Of a DNA stretch of 64,000 nt, positions 50,779 to 60,962 are shown piece after piece. Every line of letters starts with the position of its first letter. Position 1 is the first letter of the stretch. This DNA is from Candidatus Endomicrobiellum cryptotermitis (lineage in GTDB: Bacteria > Elusimicrobiota > Endomicrobiia > Endomicrobiales > Endomicrobiaceae). Position numbers and translations under genes: made by a program. Below the pieces are notes generated by a model. It was not told where the DNA came from. It saw only the letters and a program-made list of their open reading frames with translations, and searched no databases. The stretch covers positions 89,343 to 153,342 of the forward strand of contig JAIRNY010000012.1 in assembly GCA_031257835.1 (NCBI GenBank), given 5' to 3'.

Positions 50779-51975
50779 TTATTCTTTATAATTTTTTGTA
50801 AATTTTCCTATACGAAGTAATGCATCATGAAATCTTTTATCATGCTTTACTAAAGCCATTCTTATGTATCCTTCACCGTGTTTACCAAATCCTATTCCTG
50901 GAGATACAACACTCCCTGTGTCTCTTACTAATTTTTCTGCAATATTTAAAGACCCTTCTTTAAGCATTTTATCTGGAAGTTTTGCCCAAACGTACATTGT
51001 GCCTTCTGTGGGGCGCACATTCCAACCAAATTTTTGTAGACCAAAAAACATCTTTTTCATTCTTCTTTCGTATGTTTTTGAAAGTTCTTGTACATAACTT
51101 TGAGGACCATTTAACGCTGCAACTCCTGCAAGTTGTATAAACATTGGAGCGCCATAATCTAAAAATGATTTAAATTTTTCTAAAGGATAAAGTAGTTTAC
51201 TTATCCCGCAAACCCAGCCAAGTCTCCAGCCTGCCATATTAAACGTTTTTGAAAATGAATGGAATTCTAAAGCAACATCTTTTGCTTCTGGAAATTCAAA
51301 AATTGAAGGAGCAGAATAATTGCCAAAAGTAAGTTCTGAGTAAGCATTGTCTGAAACTAGCAAAATGTTATATTTTTTACAAAACTTTATTGCCTCTTTC
51401 CAAAAATTCTTATCTTCTACTACAGCTGCGGTAGGATTGTTTGGATAGTTTAAAAACATTATTTTTGATTTTTTAGCAACAGTTTCTGGAATTTTTGTAA
51501 AGTCAGGTAAAAAGTTATTTTTTTCTAAAAGTGGCATAAAATGTATTTTTGCGCCAGCTAAAGATACACCATTAAAATGTACAGGGTATGCCGGATCACA
51601 TACTAAGACGTAATCTCCAGGATTCAAGTAAGACATACACAAGTGAACTATACCTTCTTTAGAACCTATTAATGAAAGAACTTCGTTTTCTGGGTTAAGT
51701 TTTACACCAAAACGATGAGCCCTCCACTCTGTTATTGCTTTTCTTAACTTGGGCATTCCTTTAGCTTGAGGATATTTGTGGGTATTTTTATGATGTTTTA
51801 TTGTGTCACACAATCTTTCAATAATATGGTTTGGAGTTGACAAGTCTGGATTTCCCATTCCAAGGTCTATAACATCTAGATTTTTATTATACGCTTCTTT
51901 TTTCAATTGATTAATTTTTGTAAAAAGGTATGGTGGTAATTTAGCTAAATTTTTGGAAAGTTTTATGGTTATCAT
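50779..51975 (-). CDS. PLP-dependent class I/II aminotransferase (LL-DAP/alanine aminotransferase-like)
   Basis: DLGMGNPDLSTPNHI, NYPNNPTAAV, SFSKTFNMAGWRLGWVCG. Confidence 0.9.
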   Translation of the reverse strand: MITIKLSKNLAKLPPYLFTKINQLKKEAYNKNLDVIDLGMGNPDLSTPNHIIERLCDTIKHHKNTHKYPQAKGMPKLRKAITEWRAHRFGVKLNPENEVLSLIGSKEGIVHLCMSYLNPGDYVLVCDPAYPVHFNGVSLAGAKIHFMPLLEKNNFLPDFTKIPETVAKKSKIMFLNYPNNPTAAVVEDKNFWKEAIKFCKKYNILLVSDNAYSELTFGNYSAPSIFEFPEAKDVALEFHSFSKTFNMAGWRLGWVCGISKLLYPLEKFKSFLDYGAPMFIQLAGVAALNGPQSYVQELSKTYERRMKKMFFGLQKFGWNVRPTEGTMYVWAKLPDKMLKEGSLNIAEKLVRDTGSVVSPGIGFGKHGEGYIRMALVKHDKRFHDALLRIGKFTKNYKE

Positions 51976-52003
51976 GGTATTTAAAGTCTTTTTTATAGTT
52001 TAT

Positions 52004-52273
52004 TTATATAATTTTTCTAAGAGTGGTAGTAGGTTTAAAGGACACTTTTTTTCCAGAGGGAATTGGTATTACTTCTCCTGTTTTAGGGTTACGCCCTAAC
52101 CTTTCTTTTCGGGATTTTGCCCTAAAAGAACCAAGACCAGACAAAGAAATTACTTCTCCTCTTTGTAAAGACGTTTGAATTACTTTAACTAAAGCTTTAA
52201 TTGCTTTGTTTACATTTCCTTTAGTTAAACCAGAAACATCAGCTACCTTCTTTATTATGTCACGCTTTTTCAT
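52004..52273 (-). CDS. HU/IHF family DNA-binding protein
   Basis: MKKRDIIKKVADVSGLTKGNVNKAIKALVKVIQTSLQRGEVISLSGLGSFRAKSRKERLGRNPKTGEVIPIPSGKKVSFKP. Confidence 0.93.
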   Translation of the reverse strand: MKKRDIIKKVADVSGLTKGNVNKAIKALVKVIQTSLQRGEVISLSGLGSFRAKSRKERLGRNPKTGEVIPIPSGKKVSFKPTTTLRKII

Positions 52274-52432
52274 CAGAAGACCCTTTATAATAAATTTATG
52301 CGATAAAGTCAACTAAACAAATTGTACTAATTTTTACACAATATGCATATTAGATATTCCAGTATTTTGAAACATAACATAAAAACAAGCTTGTATAAGC
52401 ATAATTTTATAAAGTCTATCTAGGTTAGTATT

Positions 52433-52456
52433 TTATCGGAGTTACCTTAAAGAGCG
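52433..52456. repeat. Left copy of a 24-bp inverted repeat pair
   Basis: TTATCGGAGTTACCTTAAAGAGCG; exact reverse complement at 57228-57251. Confidence 0.9.
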
Positions 52457-52783
52457 GCATAAGAGCATTGTTTGAAGCAAAATTCAGTTAAGTCTTTTTT
52501 TTGTCTTACAACTTTGCAAGAATGTTTTTTCATCTAATATCCGTAAACAATTTTTCGGTTATATTCCTAAATTTTCTTTATTTAAAACAACTTTTACGTC
52601 GCTGTTTATTTTGCCTACATCCTTTTGACTGTAATCAATAAGATAATTTAGGTGAAATTCCTCCTGCTCAGTCCGTTCTCCAGCTAGTCCGGCAAATGCG
52701 AACCCCTGTCTACTTCTTACCTTTTTGAGGTTTCGCTTCCGCTTGTCCTTAATTGCAAATCATAAAACGTTTTTTTTCTTAAC

Positions 52784-54877
52784 CTATACACCAGTACCGA
52801 CTTTTAGAAAAGTGCCTACTTTAAAAACAATAAATGAGCAAATCCAAGCTAAAAAGGTGTTCCCTAATATCATTCCTAAAAGCCATTTATAATTAGAGCC
52901 TGTTTCTTTAAAAAAAACTATTACAGAAGCTATACATGGCATGTATATTAAACAAAATATTAAAAAGGTTATGCCTTTTAATGGTGACCAACTTTTATCA
53001 TTTTTAATTTTATTTTTTAAAGATTTTTCTTGATTATTGCTTTCTTCTATAGAATAAATTGTTCCTAATGTGCTAACTATTACTTCTTTTGCTGCAAATC
53101 CTGATATTAAAGCTATAGCTCTATTCTTGTCCATTCCTATAGGTTTAAAAATAGGTTCAAGAAAAGTGCCTACCCTACCTGCAAAACTATAATCTATTTG
53201 TGAAACAAATTTAACATCGTTATCTATATTTTTAGTTGTGGGGGCTTTAGGGTAGGCAAATGCTGCCCAAATTAATATTGATATAAAAAGTATTATAGTG
53301 CCTGCTTTTTTAACATACAGCCAACCGCGTTCCCACATTTTTAAGCATAGTCCTTTTAATGTTGGGATATGGTATGATGGAAGTTCTATAACAAAATGAG
53401 AAGTTTCATTTAACAAGATTGTTTTGCTAAGTATTTTTGCAACACTTAAAGCTATGACTATACTTAAGATATACATCATAAACATTGTAAATATTTGATA
53501 TTTTGTAGGCAAAAATGCTCCAATGATTAAAGCAAATATAGGTAGTTTTGCTCCGCATATCATAAATGGAACTATAAACATTGTTATTAGTCTATCTTTA
53601 TTAGAATCTAAACTTCTTGCAGATAAAATGGCGGGCACAGCACATCCGTTTGTCGAAAGCATTAACGGCAAAAAAGATTTACCGCTAAGTCCAAACCGGT
53701 TCATAATTTTGTCCATTACAAACGCGGCTCTAGCCATGTACCCAGAATCTTCAAAAAAAGCAATTGCAAAAAACATAAATAAAACAAGTGGGAAAAATTT
53801 TAACACTGATCCGACCCCACTGATTATACCGTCAACAAGTAAAGATTTTAATTGCCCAAATGGAAGAATGCTTGTTACTATATTTGCAAACCATTTAAAA
53901 AACATATCAAAAATGTTAACTAAAGGACCAGAAAACGTAAACGTAAACTTAAAAATAATATACATTACTAAAGCAAAGACTGGAATAGCAGAATATTTGT
54001 TTAATACAAAAATATCTATAATTTCTGTCATATCTGTTTTATTTTTAGCTGTATTTTTAAGGACTGTTTTGACAATAGAATTTACAAAACCATAACGTAT
54101 GTCTACTATTATAACGTCAGGTGCTTGATTAAAGTGCTCTTTTATGTGTTTTGTGCTTTTTTGAAGTTGTTGTAAAATTTTATCTTTATCTTGTGTAGTT
54201 TCAACTAGTTTTAATGTTTGAGTATCATTTTCTAAAAGCTTTAAAGAAACCCAATATTTAGGAAGTAAAAAATCCCTTAAATTTGTTGGTAAAAAAGGTT
54301 CTATTTTGCTTAACTCTTCTTTGATTACATCAGTGTAGTCAACTTTGGCTCTTGCTTGTTTTTTTATTTTATTGTTTTCAAAAGTTGTTATTATTGAGTT
54401 TAATACGCTACTTATTCCAATGTTTTTATTTGCAACAGTAGTAAAGACAGGCACACCTAAAAGATTTTTTATTTTAATTTTATCTATATCTTTACCTTTA
54501 GATTTTAAAATGTCTATCATGTTTAATACAATTATGATACTAGAGGAAAATTCTGTAAGTTGGGAAAATAAGTATAAGTTGCGTTCGAGGTTTGAAGAAT
54601 CGATAACATTAATAATAATGTCAGGCTTTTGGTATATTAAAAAGTCTTTTGTTACTGTTTCGTCGTTAGAATATGCTGACAGACTATAAATTCCAGGCAA
54701 ATCTATAAAAGTTATAGTGTAATCGTCGTACTTTATAGTACCTTCCATCTTTTCTACAGTAACGCCAGGATAATTACCAACATGTTGGCTTGCTCCTGTC
54801 AAACTGTTAAAAATTGTTGACTTGCCACTGTTGGGGTTACCAACAAGAGCTACACTTATACTTTTGTTGTTGGACAT
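52784..54877 (-). CDS. feoB: Ferrous iron transport protein B
   Basis: VALVGNPNSGKSTIFNSLTGASQHVGNYPGVTVEKMEG, DLPGIYSLSAYSNDE, GYMARAAFVMDKIMNRFGLSGKSFLPLMLSTNGCAVPAI. Confidence 0.96.
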   Translation of the reverse strand: MSNNKSISVALVGNPNSGKSTIFNSLTGASQHVGNYPGVTVEKMEGTIKYDDYTITFIDLPGIYSLSAYSNDETVTKDFLIYQKPDIIINVIDSSNLERNLYLFSQLTEFSSSIIIVLNMIDILKSKGKDIDKIKIKNLLGVPVFTTVANKNIGISSVLNSIITTFENNKIKKQARAKVDYTDVIKEELSKIEPFLPTNLRDFLLPKYWVSLKLLENDTQTLKLVETTQDKDKILQQLQKSTKHIKEHFNQAPDVIIVDIRYGFVNSIVKTVLKNTAKNKTDMTEIIDIFVLNKYSAIPVFALVMYIIFKFTFTFSGPLVNIFDMFFKWFANIVTSILPFGQLKSLLVDGIISGVGSVLKFFPLVLFMFFAIAFFEDSGYMARAAFVMDKIMNRFGLSGKSFLPLMLSTNGCAVPAILSARSLDSNKDRLITMFIVPFMICGAKLPIFALIIGAFLPTKYQIFTMFMMYILSIVIALSVAKILSKTILLNETSHFVIELPSYHIPTLKGLCLKMWERGWLYVKKAGTIILFISILIWAAFAYPKAPTTKNIDNDVKFVSQIDYSFAGRVGTFLEPIFKPIGMDKNRAIALISGFAAKEVIVSTLGTIYSIEESNNQEKSLKNKIKNDKSWSPLKGITFLIFCLIYMPCIASVIVFFKETGSNYKWLLGMILGNTFLAWICSFIVFKVGTFLKVGTGV

Positions 54878-56364
54878 ATATGATGAATCCTTTCTACTAA
54901 AATTTTATCTGCTATTTTATTACTTAAAACTATTTTTGAACCTTTAATTTTTAATAATATGCTACCTTTTTCCCCAGTATTTTTAATGACTCTTAACCTT
55001 ATTCCTGGTATAAAACCTATTTCTAGTAGTCTGTGATTGAGTCCTTTATCATTATTATTTGATGAACCAAATTTGTATACTCCAGGAACTGCAGTACTTA
55101 GTTTAATGGTAGGATTATTTTGAAAAATTAAATTAAATTTGTTGAACCTTTTGTGATGTTTTTCTGCCCAATGTCTATGCCAATGGTTATACATGTGTTT
55201 TGTAAATTTTTTATGTCTGTGGTTTTTATGGTTTGTAGAAAACCAAGTACAACTGTTATTTTTAAAATTCTTATAAATATTTAACCATTTGTTTGCTATA
55301 GAATCAATATCAAAATTTTTTGATTGAACTAAGTTCTTATTACTTATTTCTTTACGTTTGTCATTTGTAAGAGAATACATGTACTTCATTTTTGTGTAAA
55401 GTGCCAAAGAATCTTTTATTGGCACAATAAACTCATCATTATTAAGTACTTCTCTTATACCTCCAGCATTTGTTGCTATCACAGGTAAAGCGCATGCCAT
55501 TGCTTCTGCTATGACAAGACCAAACCCTTCCCACGCAGAGCTAAGCACAAAGCAATCTGCGCAATTGTAATAATCGTACACATTATTTTTATTTCCAGCA
55601 AAGATAACATAGTCTTTAATATTTTTTTGTAAAACAAAGTTTTTTAGTTCTTTTTCAAGTTCTCCTGTTCCTATTATCATTAGTTTTACGTTTTTATGTT
55701 CTTTACAAAGTAAAGAAAAAGCTTCTATAAGATTTTTTTGATCCTTTGCTAAAGTTAGCCTCCCTACGTTTAAAAAAAGAAATTCGTTATCAGAAATGGT
55801 GTATGGTTTTCTCATGTCTTTACGTATATTGTTGTTCGGGTAAAATTTTTTTAAATCTATACCATTATACATAGATATACTTTTATCTTGTTTAAAAGCT
55901 TTTTTCTTAATAAAGAAATTTATTGCTTCTTTTGAGACATTTGTATTTAGGTCTGACAAAAAATCTGTAATGCAGTATAGACGAAGGCGGAGATGAAGGA
56001 TGATACCAATTCCGATTATTTTGCTGTGTTCACTAGAAATTAAACATGGAAACTTATAAAAAACACGTAATATTCTAGAAAAAATGTTTGCATGAAACAT
56101 TTGACCATGCACGATGTCTGGAGAAAAATCTTTTAAAATTGTTTTTGCATAAAATAAAGCTTTTATAAAGTTAATAGGACTTTTTGTCATATTTAATCCT
56201 ATAACTTGTACAGATTTGTCAATTTTGTCTTGATTAGAATTTTTGCCTGTAAGATATAAAATTAAAACTTTATTTTGCATACGTGACATGCGATTTGCAA
56301 TGTCGATGGTAACAATTTCAGCTCCACCAGCGTCCATACTAGTAATTATATATGCTATTTCCAT
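54856..56364 (-). CDS. GT4-family glycosyltransferase fused to C-terminal FeoA domain via His-rich linker
   Basis: ITSMDAGGAEIVTIDIANRM...LNVGRLTLAKDQKNLIEAF...AWEGFGLVIAEAMACALPVIATNAGGIREV; linker NHKNHRHKKFTKHMYNHWHRHWAEKHHKRF; C-term NHRLLEIGFIPGIRLRVIKNTGEKGSILLKIKGSKIVLSNKIADKILVERI. Confidence 0.85.
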   Translation of the reverse strand: MEIAYIITSMDAGGAEIVTIDIANRMSRMQNKVLILYLTGKNSNQDKIDKSVQVIGLNMTKSPINFIKALFYAKTILKDFSPDIVHGQMFHANIFSRILRVFYKFPCLISSEHSKIIGIGIILHLRLRLYCITDFLSDLNTNVSKEAINFFIKKKAFKQDKSISMYNGIDLKKFYPNNNIRKDMRKPYTISDNEFLFLNVGRLTLAKDQKNLIEAFSLLCKEHKNVKLMIIGTGELEKELKNFVLQKNIKDYVIFAGNKNNVYDYYNCADCFVLSSAWEGFGLVIAEAMACALPVIATNAGGIREVLNNDEFIVPIKDSLALYTKMKYMYSLTNDKRKEISNKNLVQSKNFDIDSIANKWLNIYKNFKNNSCTWFSTNHKNHRHKKFTKHMYNHWHRHWAEKHHKRFNKFNLIFQNNPTIKLSTAVPGVYKFGSSNNNDKGLNHRLLEIGFIPGIRLRVIKNTGEKGSILLKIKGSKIVLSNKIADKILVERIHHICPTTKV

Positions 56365-56553
56365 TATCTTGCCTTTAAATTTACTTTTCTATTTATTTTA
56401 TCATTTTATTAAGACTCATTGACAAATAATATAGATGATGTTTATGTTGGAATTTTGAGACGGGAAAATGGAAGGTAAAAAATCTTTTTTATTGATTTAC
56501 TAAAGTATAAAGAAAATTATTTTAAGGAACTCTAAAGAGCAGGTAAGTATTAC

Positions 56554-56802
56554 TTAAATTAGACGAATTCCTGTTTTGATTATTTCATTTACAAGAGAAT
56601 CGCTTTTTTTAAAGTCTTTAGACAAAAAAGGATGAGGTTCTATCATTGCATAAATTTCTCTGCGCAATCTCATTAACTTTAACATATTGTCTGTTCGATT
56701 TTTTGTGAAATCATCACTAACAACAGCAATATCTATGTCGCTGTCAACATGGTTAATTCTTTTTGCGTAAGAACCAAATAAATATATTTGTTTTACTTGC
56801 AT
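56554..56802 (-). CDS. MNT-type nucleotidyltransferase domain protein
   Basis: QIYLFGSYAKRINHVDSDIDIAVVSDDF (GSxAxG..DSDID). Confidence 0.85.
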   Translation of the reverse strand: MQVKQIYLFGSYAKRINHVDSDIDIAVVSDDFTKNRTDNMLKLMRLRREIYAMIEPHPFLSKDFKKSDSLVNEIIKTGIRLI

Positions 56803-56859
56803 ATTTTTTTAACAAGTTTTGCAAATCTTAAAGCTTTAGCTATTAAGAAATCAGATTTT

Positions 56860-57065
56860 TTAGCCATGTTCTTATTTCCTTAATTTTTTTAATCCATTTT
56901 GCCGTGTACATTTTATTGCGCATTTTGTAAAAATTTGCTTTTTCATTTTGATAACGTGCTTGGATGTTAAAGCTTGTAATGGTATCCAATTTGTCTGCAA
57001 TTTCTTGAGATAATTGTAAATTGTTTCTTTTTGCAAGTTCATATAAGTACTTTAAAGCATAACAT
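56860..57065 (-). pseudogene. HEPN-domain partner of the nucleotidyltransferase, truncated
   Basis: Minus-strand reading LKYLYELAKRNNLQLSQEIADKLDTITSFNIQARYQNEKANFYKMRNKMYTAKWIKKIKEI; no start found. Confidence 0.6.
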
Positions 57066-57227
57066 CAAAACAAACTTAATATAACATATGCGTTAAAAAC
57101 TTGTGTTTATCACACTACAAACCCTGCGTTTTTTGCCTTGCAGTGTCAAAAAATCACAGCAATTATAGGCATTAGGGTTTTTTATACAGACCCCTTTTGC
57201 AATATTAAAAGTTTATTGCTCATAGAA

Positions 57228-57251
57228 CGCTCTTTAAGGTAACTCCGATAA
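57228..57251. repeat. Right copy of the 24-bp inverted repeat pair
   Basis: CGCTCTTTAAGGTAACTCCGATAA. Confidence 0.9.
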
Positions 57252-57351
57252 GGTTCTAAACTAGATCATACTAAATTTATATACAACTCTTCTTGATACA
57301 GTATCCTAAAAATGTATTATAATTATAGTAAAATTGTTTTAGGAGATGTTT

Positions 57352-57749
57352 ATGAACAAATTAAATTTGAGAATATCTTATGCTGACACTGACCAAATGG
57401 GTATGGTATATTATGCAAACTATTTAAGATATTTTGAAAGGGGTAGGACAGAACTCCTTAGAGAAATTGGTATCAATATAAAGAACTAGAAGTGAAAGGA
57501 TTTTATCTTCCAGTATTAAGTCTAGAATGCAAATATGTTTCTCCAGCAAAATATGATGATGTAATTATTGTTGAAACAAAAATACATGAGGGATCAGCAG
57601 CAAGTATTACATGTTATTATGAAGTTAAGTTAGATGAAAAGCTTTTAGTTATAGGTAAAACTAAACACGCTTTTGTAAATAGAGATTTAAAGCCTGTAAG
57701 GCTTCCAAAAGATATTAAAGAAATATTGGAAAAACATCTTGAATATTAA
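57352..57749 (+). pseudogene. YbgC-like acyl-CoA thioesterase with single frameshift
   Basis: MNKLNLRISYADTDQMGMVYYANYLRYFERGRTELLREIGI | (shift) YQYKELEVKGFYLPVLSLECKYVSPAKYDD. Confidence 0.85.
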
Positions 57750-58215
57750 AAAAGACGTAGATACTTACTTTATGGCTCAAGCTTTAAAAGAAGCCTACAA
57801 GGCTTATAAGTGTAATGAGGTGCCTGTAGGAGCTGTAATAGTTAAGTATGGAAAGATAGTATCTAGAGGGTTTAATAAATGTATTTCTACGTTAGATCCT
57901 ACAGCTCATGCTGAAATTGTTGCTTTAAGAAAATCTGCAAAAAAGTTACAAAATTATCGTTTGAATGATTGTTGTATATATGTTACAATTGAGCCGTGTG
58001 TTATGTGTACTGGAGCTCTAGTAAACGCTAGAATTAAAAAGATTGTTTTTGGTGCATTTGACATAAAAACAGGGGCTTGTAAAAGTATTTTTGAAATAGC
58101 TAATAATAAAAAACTTAATCACCAAGTAAAAATTGTTGGTGGTAAAGAACAACACTTAAGCTTAGAATGTGCAAATATTTTATGCAATTTTTTTAAGGAA
58201 AGAAGAAATAAATAA
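57739..58215 (+). CDS. tadA: tRNA adenosine(34) deaminase
   Basis: VPVGAVIVKYGKIVSRGFN, DPTAHAEIVALRKSA, TIEPCVMCTGALVNARIKKIVFGA. Confidence 0.93.
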   Translation: MNIKKDVDTYFMAQALKEAYKAYKCNEVPVGAVIVKYGKIVSRGFNKCISTLDPTAHAEIVALRKSAKKLQNYRLNDCCIYVTIEPCVMCTGALVNARIKKIVFGAFDIKTGACKSIFEIANNKKLNHQVKIVGGKEQHLSLECANILCNFFKERRNK

Positions 58216-58222
58216 TATTAGG

Positions 58223-58616
58223 GGAGGGGGTGAACAGGGTTCGACGGGAGTGGTATAAATAATGACAGCAGGTCAGAGTTGGTCGATGGCTCTGTAAAAA
58301 TCGACCGAAAAATAAACAACGATAAATTCGTTCCAATGCAAAGCGTTAAACCTTTTATGGGTTTTGGCGCAATGCCAATAGCTGCTTAACGTAGCTTCGT
58401 TTTACTTTTGACACCTGCTATGAAGATAAAACGACAAGAGCAGGTTAGTTTTAAGTGGCTTGTACCGTCAACTTAAAATAAAATTAAACGGTGCTAGTTT
58501 ATAGCGTAGTTCTGTTTGGAAATAGCGCCATAAACGAGAAATAATTCCGGACTAAACCTGTAGCAGTCTTATTTAAACATTTTCGGACGCGGGTTCAATT
58601 CCCGCCACCTCCACCA
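58223..58616 (+). ncRNA. ssrA: tmRNA
   Basis: 5' GGAGGGGGTGAACAGGGTTCGACGGG; 3' GCGGGTTCAATTCCCGCCACCTCCACCA; tag frame (I)NNDKFVPMQSVKPFMGFGAMPIAA*. Confidence 0.93.
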
Positions 58617-58719
58617 TTTTTAGGTTTTTTGCTAAGTTTTTCTGTTATCATAGTATACGCACACTATTATTTGTCTGTTAATTTTTAGAAAAAATGGGGA
58701 CAAATTTGCTGAAAATAAG

Positions 58720-59486
58720 AACGTTTTATAAAAAATGTATTTTTGTTCTTTATAGTATTATTTCTAATATGTCTACCTTATAAATCTGTATATTGTGAAG
58801 ATGCATTTCTTGTTAAATGTATGAAATTGCAGAATCTTGTGACCCTTAAATTAAGAGTTGCATATGAACAAGTTCAGCTTTCTAGGTCAAGAACTATTCG
58901 TGCAGCAAGGTCACTTTTTCCACAAGTTATGATTCAACATACAAACTCCAAAGGTAAAACTGCAACAGCTTCAGAGGTTAGCGGTTATGAATATATCGGA
59001 GAATCTTATGGAGTAAAGGCTTCCCAATCTTTATATGAGGGTTATAGAACCAGAGGTTCTTATGAATAAGAACCTTACGAGTCCATGATGGTTATTACTG
59101 CTTCTAAGTATAATTACACAAAAACTCGTGAAGAGTTGTTTTCAAAAATAAAGTTAGCTTATTATGAATACTTAACATTAAAAAGAGAGTCTCAAACTTT
59201 AGGCAAAGCACACGAAATAGTTGTTGGACTGTTTGATAAGGTTAAAAAAGAATATAAAGCAAGAGCTATTTCAGAGTTAGACTTATTAGAAGCAGAAAAG
59301 TTTAAAGATAGAATAACAGATATGTATGAAGCAGCCAAAATAAATTATGATTTTTCAATAAAGAAACTTGTAAGTCTTGTCGGTATTATAGATATAAAAG
59401 ATGTAAACGTCCAACCATTAGATATGCTATCGTATAATGTGCCTGAAATTTCGTTTACCTTAGATAGCTTAAGGGGCCTTTTTTAA
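58720..59486 (+). pseudogene. TolC-like outer membrane efflux protein remnant
   Basis: LKLRVAYEQVQLSRSRTIRAARSLFPQV... and SKIKLAYYEYLTLKRESQTLGKAHEIVVGLFDKVKKEYKARAISELDLLEAEKFKDRITD in separate frames; truncated. Confidence 0.8.
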
Positions 59487-59559
59487 CTAACAATTTAGAG
59501 GTTCAGACAGCATTTTTTTCAAGATACAATAAAAATGTATGATTGAAATAGGAATAAAA

Positions 59560-60954
59560 AAACCAATTTAATGATGGTTTTTGCGCTGATAATGTTCTCG
59601 TCACTTATGGCTACTAGGATTCCTGTTGAACTAAATCCTAGTGCCAAAGTGGGAATGATTAGCGTTATTACGCGTCTTAGAGGTGGTATTGCTTCCACTG
59701 AAGTAGAAAAGAACGTAACTCGTCTTTTAGAAGAGTTGTTTTCTGAGCTTGGTGGTTTGAACGAAATGATTTCTTCTTCAAAAGAGTCAGAATCTAATAT
59801 TATGATGACTTTTCATCATAATATAGATGTGGATTTTGTTGTTGTTATAGATATACGTGAAAAAAATTGCCTTAGTAAAACACTTGCTTCCAAAAGAAAC
59901 CGAGAAACCAATAATTGCAAAGTTTGAACAATCAGATTCTCCAATAATTATTATAGCTATGAATTCAGAAAAGTTTTCTACTGAAGAGCTTAGAAATTTA
60001 GCCGAAAAAACTATAAAAGAAAGATTAATGAGAGTTTCTGGAGTGGCAAATATTGAAATTGGCGGAGGGAGAGAAAGGAAACTTTTGATAAACATAGACA
60101 ACTCTAAACTAATAGCTTATGATCTTCCCATTCTTGAAGTTATACAGAAGATAAGCCTTTCAAATATATCAATATCAGCAGGCTCAATAGATCAAGACAA
60201 TAGAAGCTAAGGGCATTAATCAAGCGTTAAAAGATATGAGTTTTCCTAAAGAGTATTCTTTTAATCTTTCAGGCGATTACGAAAAAACAGTTAATAGTCA
60301 GGGGCAATTTATTTTAGCGATTGCTCTAACTGTTCTTTTGATATTTTTTGTTCTAGCATCTATTTTTGAATCTTACAAACAGCCCTTTCTTACTATGTGT
60401 GCTTTACCTTTAAGTGTAATAGGAGTTGCATTTTCTCTTTGGGCTTTTAAAAAGCCAATAAGTTTGGGAGTTTATATAAGTGTAATGATTTTATTTGGCT
60501 CTATTGTTTATGGCTCCATTATTATTATAGAAGATAAGATTAATCAAAGAAGAGTTGGAAGAACTAACATATTGAGAGTAAGTTTTGAATCTTGTAAAGA
60601 AAGATTAAGACCAGAACGTATAACATTTTAATGAAGACTTTAGGCCTTTTACCTATGGTTTTAAGTAAAGATGATGCAGCGTCAATGTGGAGGTCCATGT
60701 CTTTAACAGTCCTTTTTGGGACTCTTACTGGTACTATGCTTACACTTTTAATTATTCCAACTGCTTATTACCTTATGGAAAATCCAAGGAAGAGTTTTCG
60801 TGGCCTGTTAAACAATTTAAAGTTTTTGAAGAAGTTTGCTATACCTATAACAAATAATTTTTTTAATTTTTTAAATAAAAAGAAACAGTTTAGAATTCCT
60901 GGAATTGTTAAGAAGAACATTGATGATCCAAAACCACCGAAATTAAAAATTTAA
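59560..60954 (+). pseudogene. RND efflux transporter remnant (copy 1), frameshifts and large internal deletion
   Basis: ATRIPVELNPSAKVGMISVITRLRGGIASTEVEKNVTRLLEE; SGVANIEIGGGRERKLLINID; FVLASIFESYKQPFLTMCALPLSVIGVAFSLWAF. Confidence 0.85.
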
Positions 60955-60962
60955 ATAAAAAA

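Noticed and set aside
53523-54095. 190-aa plus-strand ORF antisense to feoB
   Set aside because: Shadow ORF; feoB on the other strand has clear family motifs.
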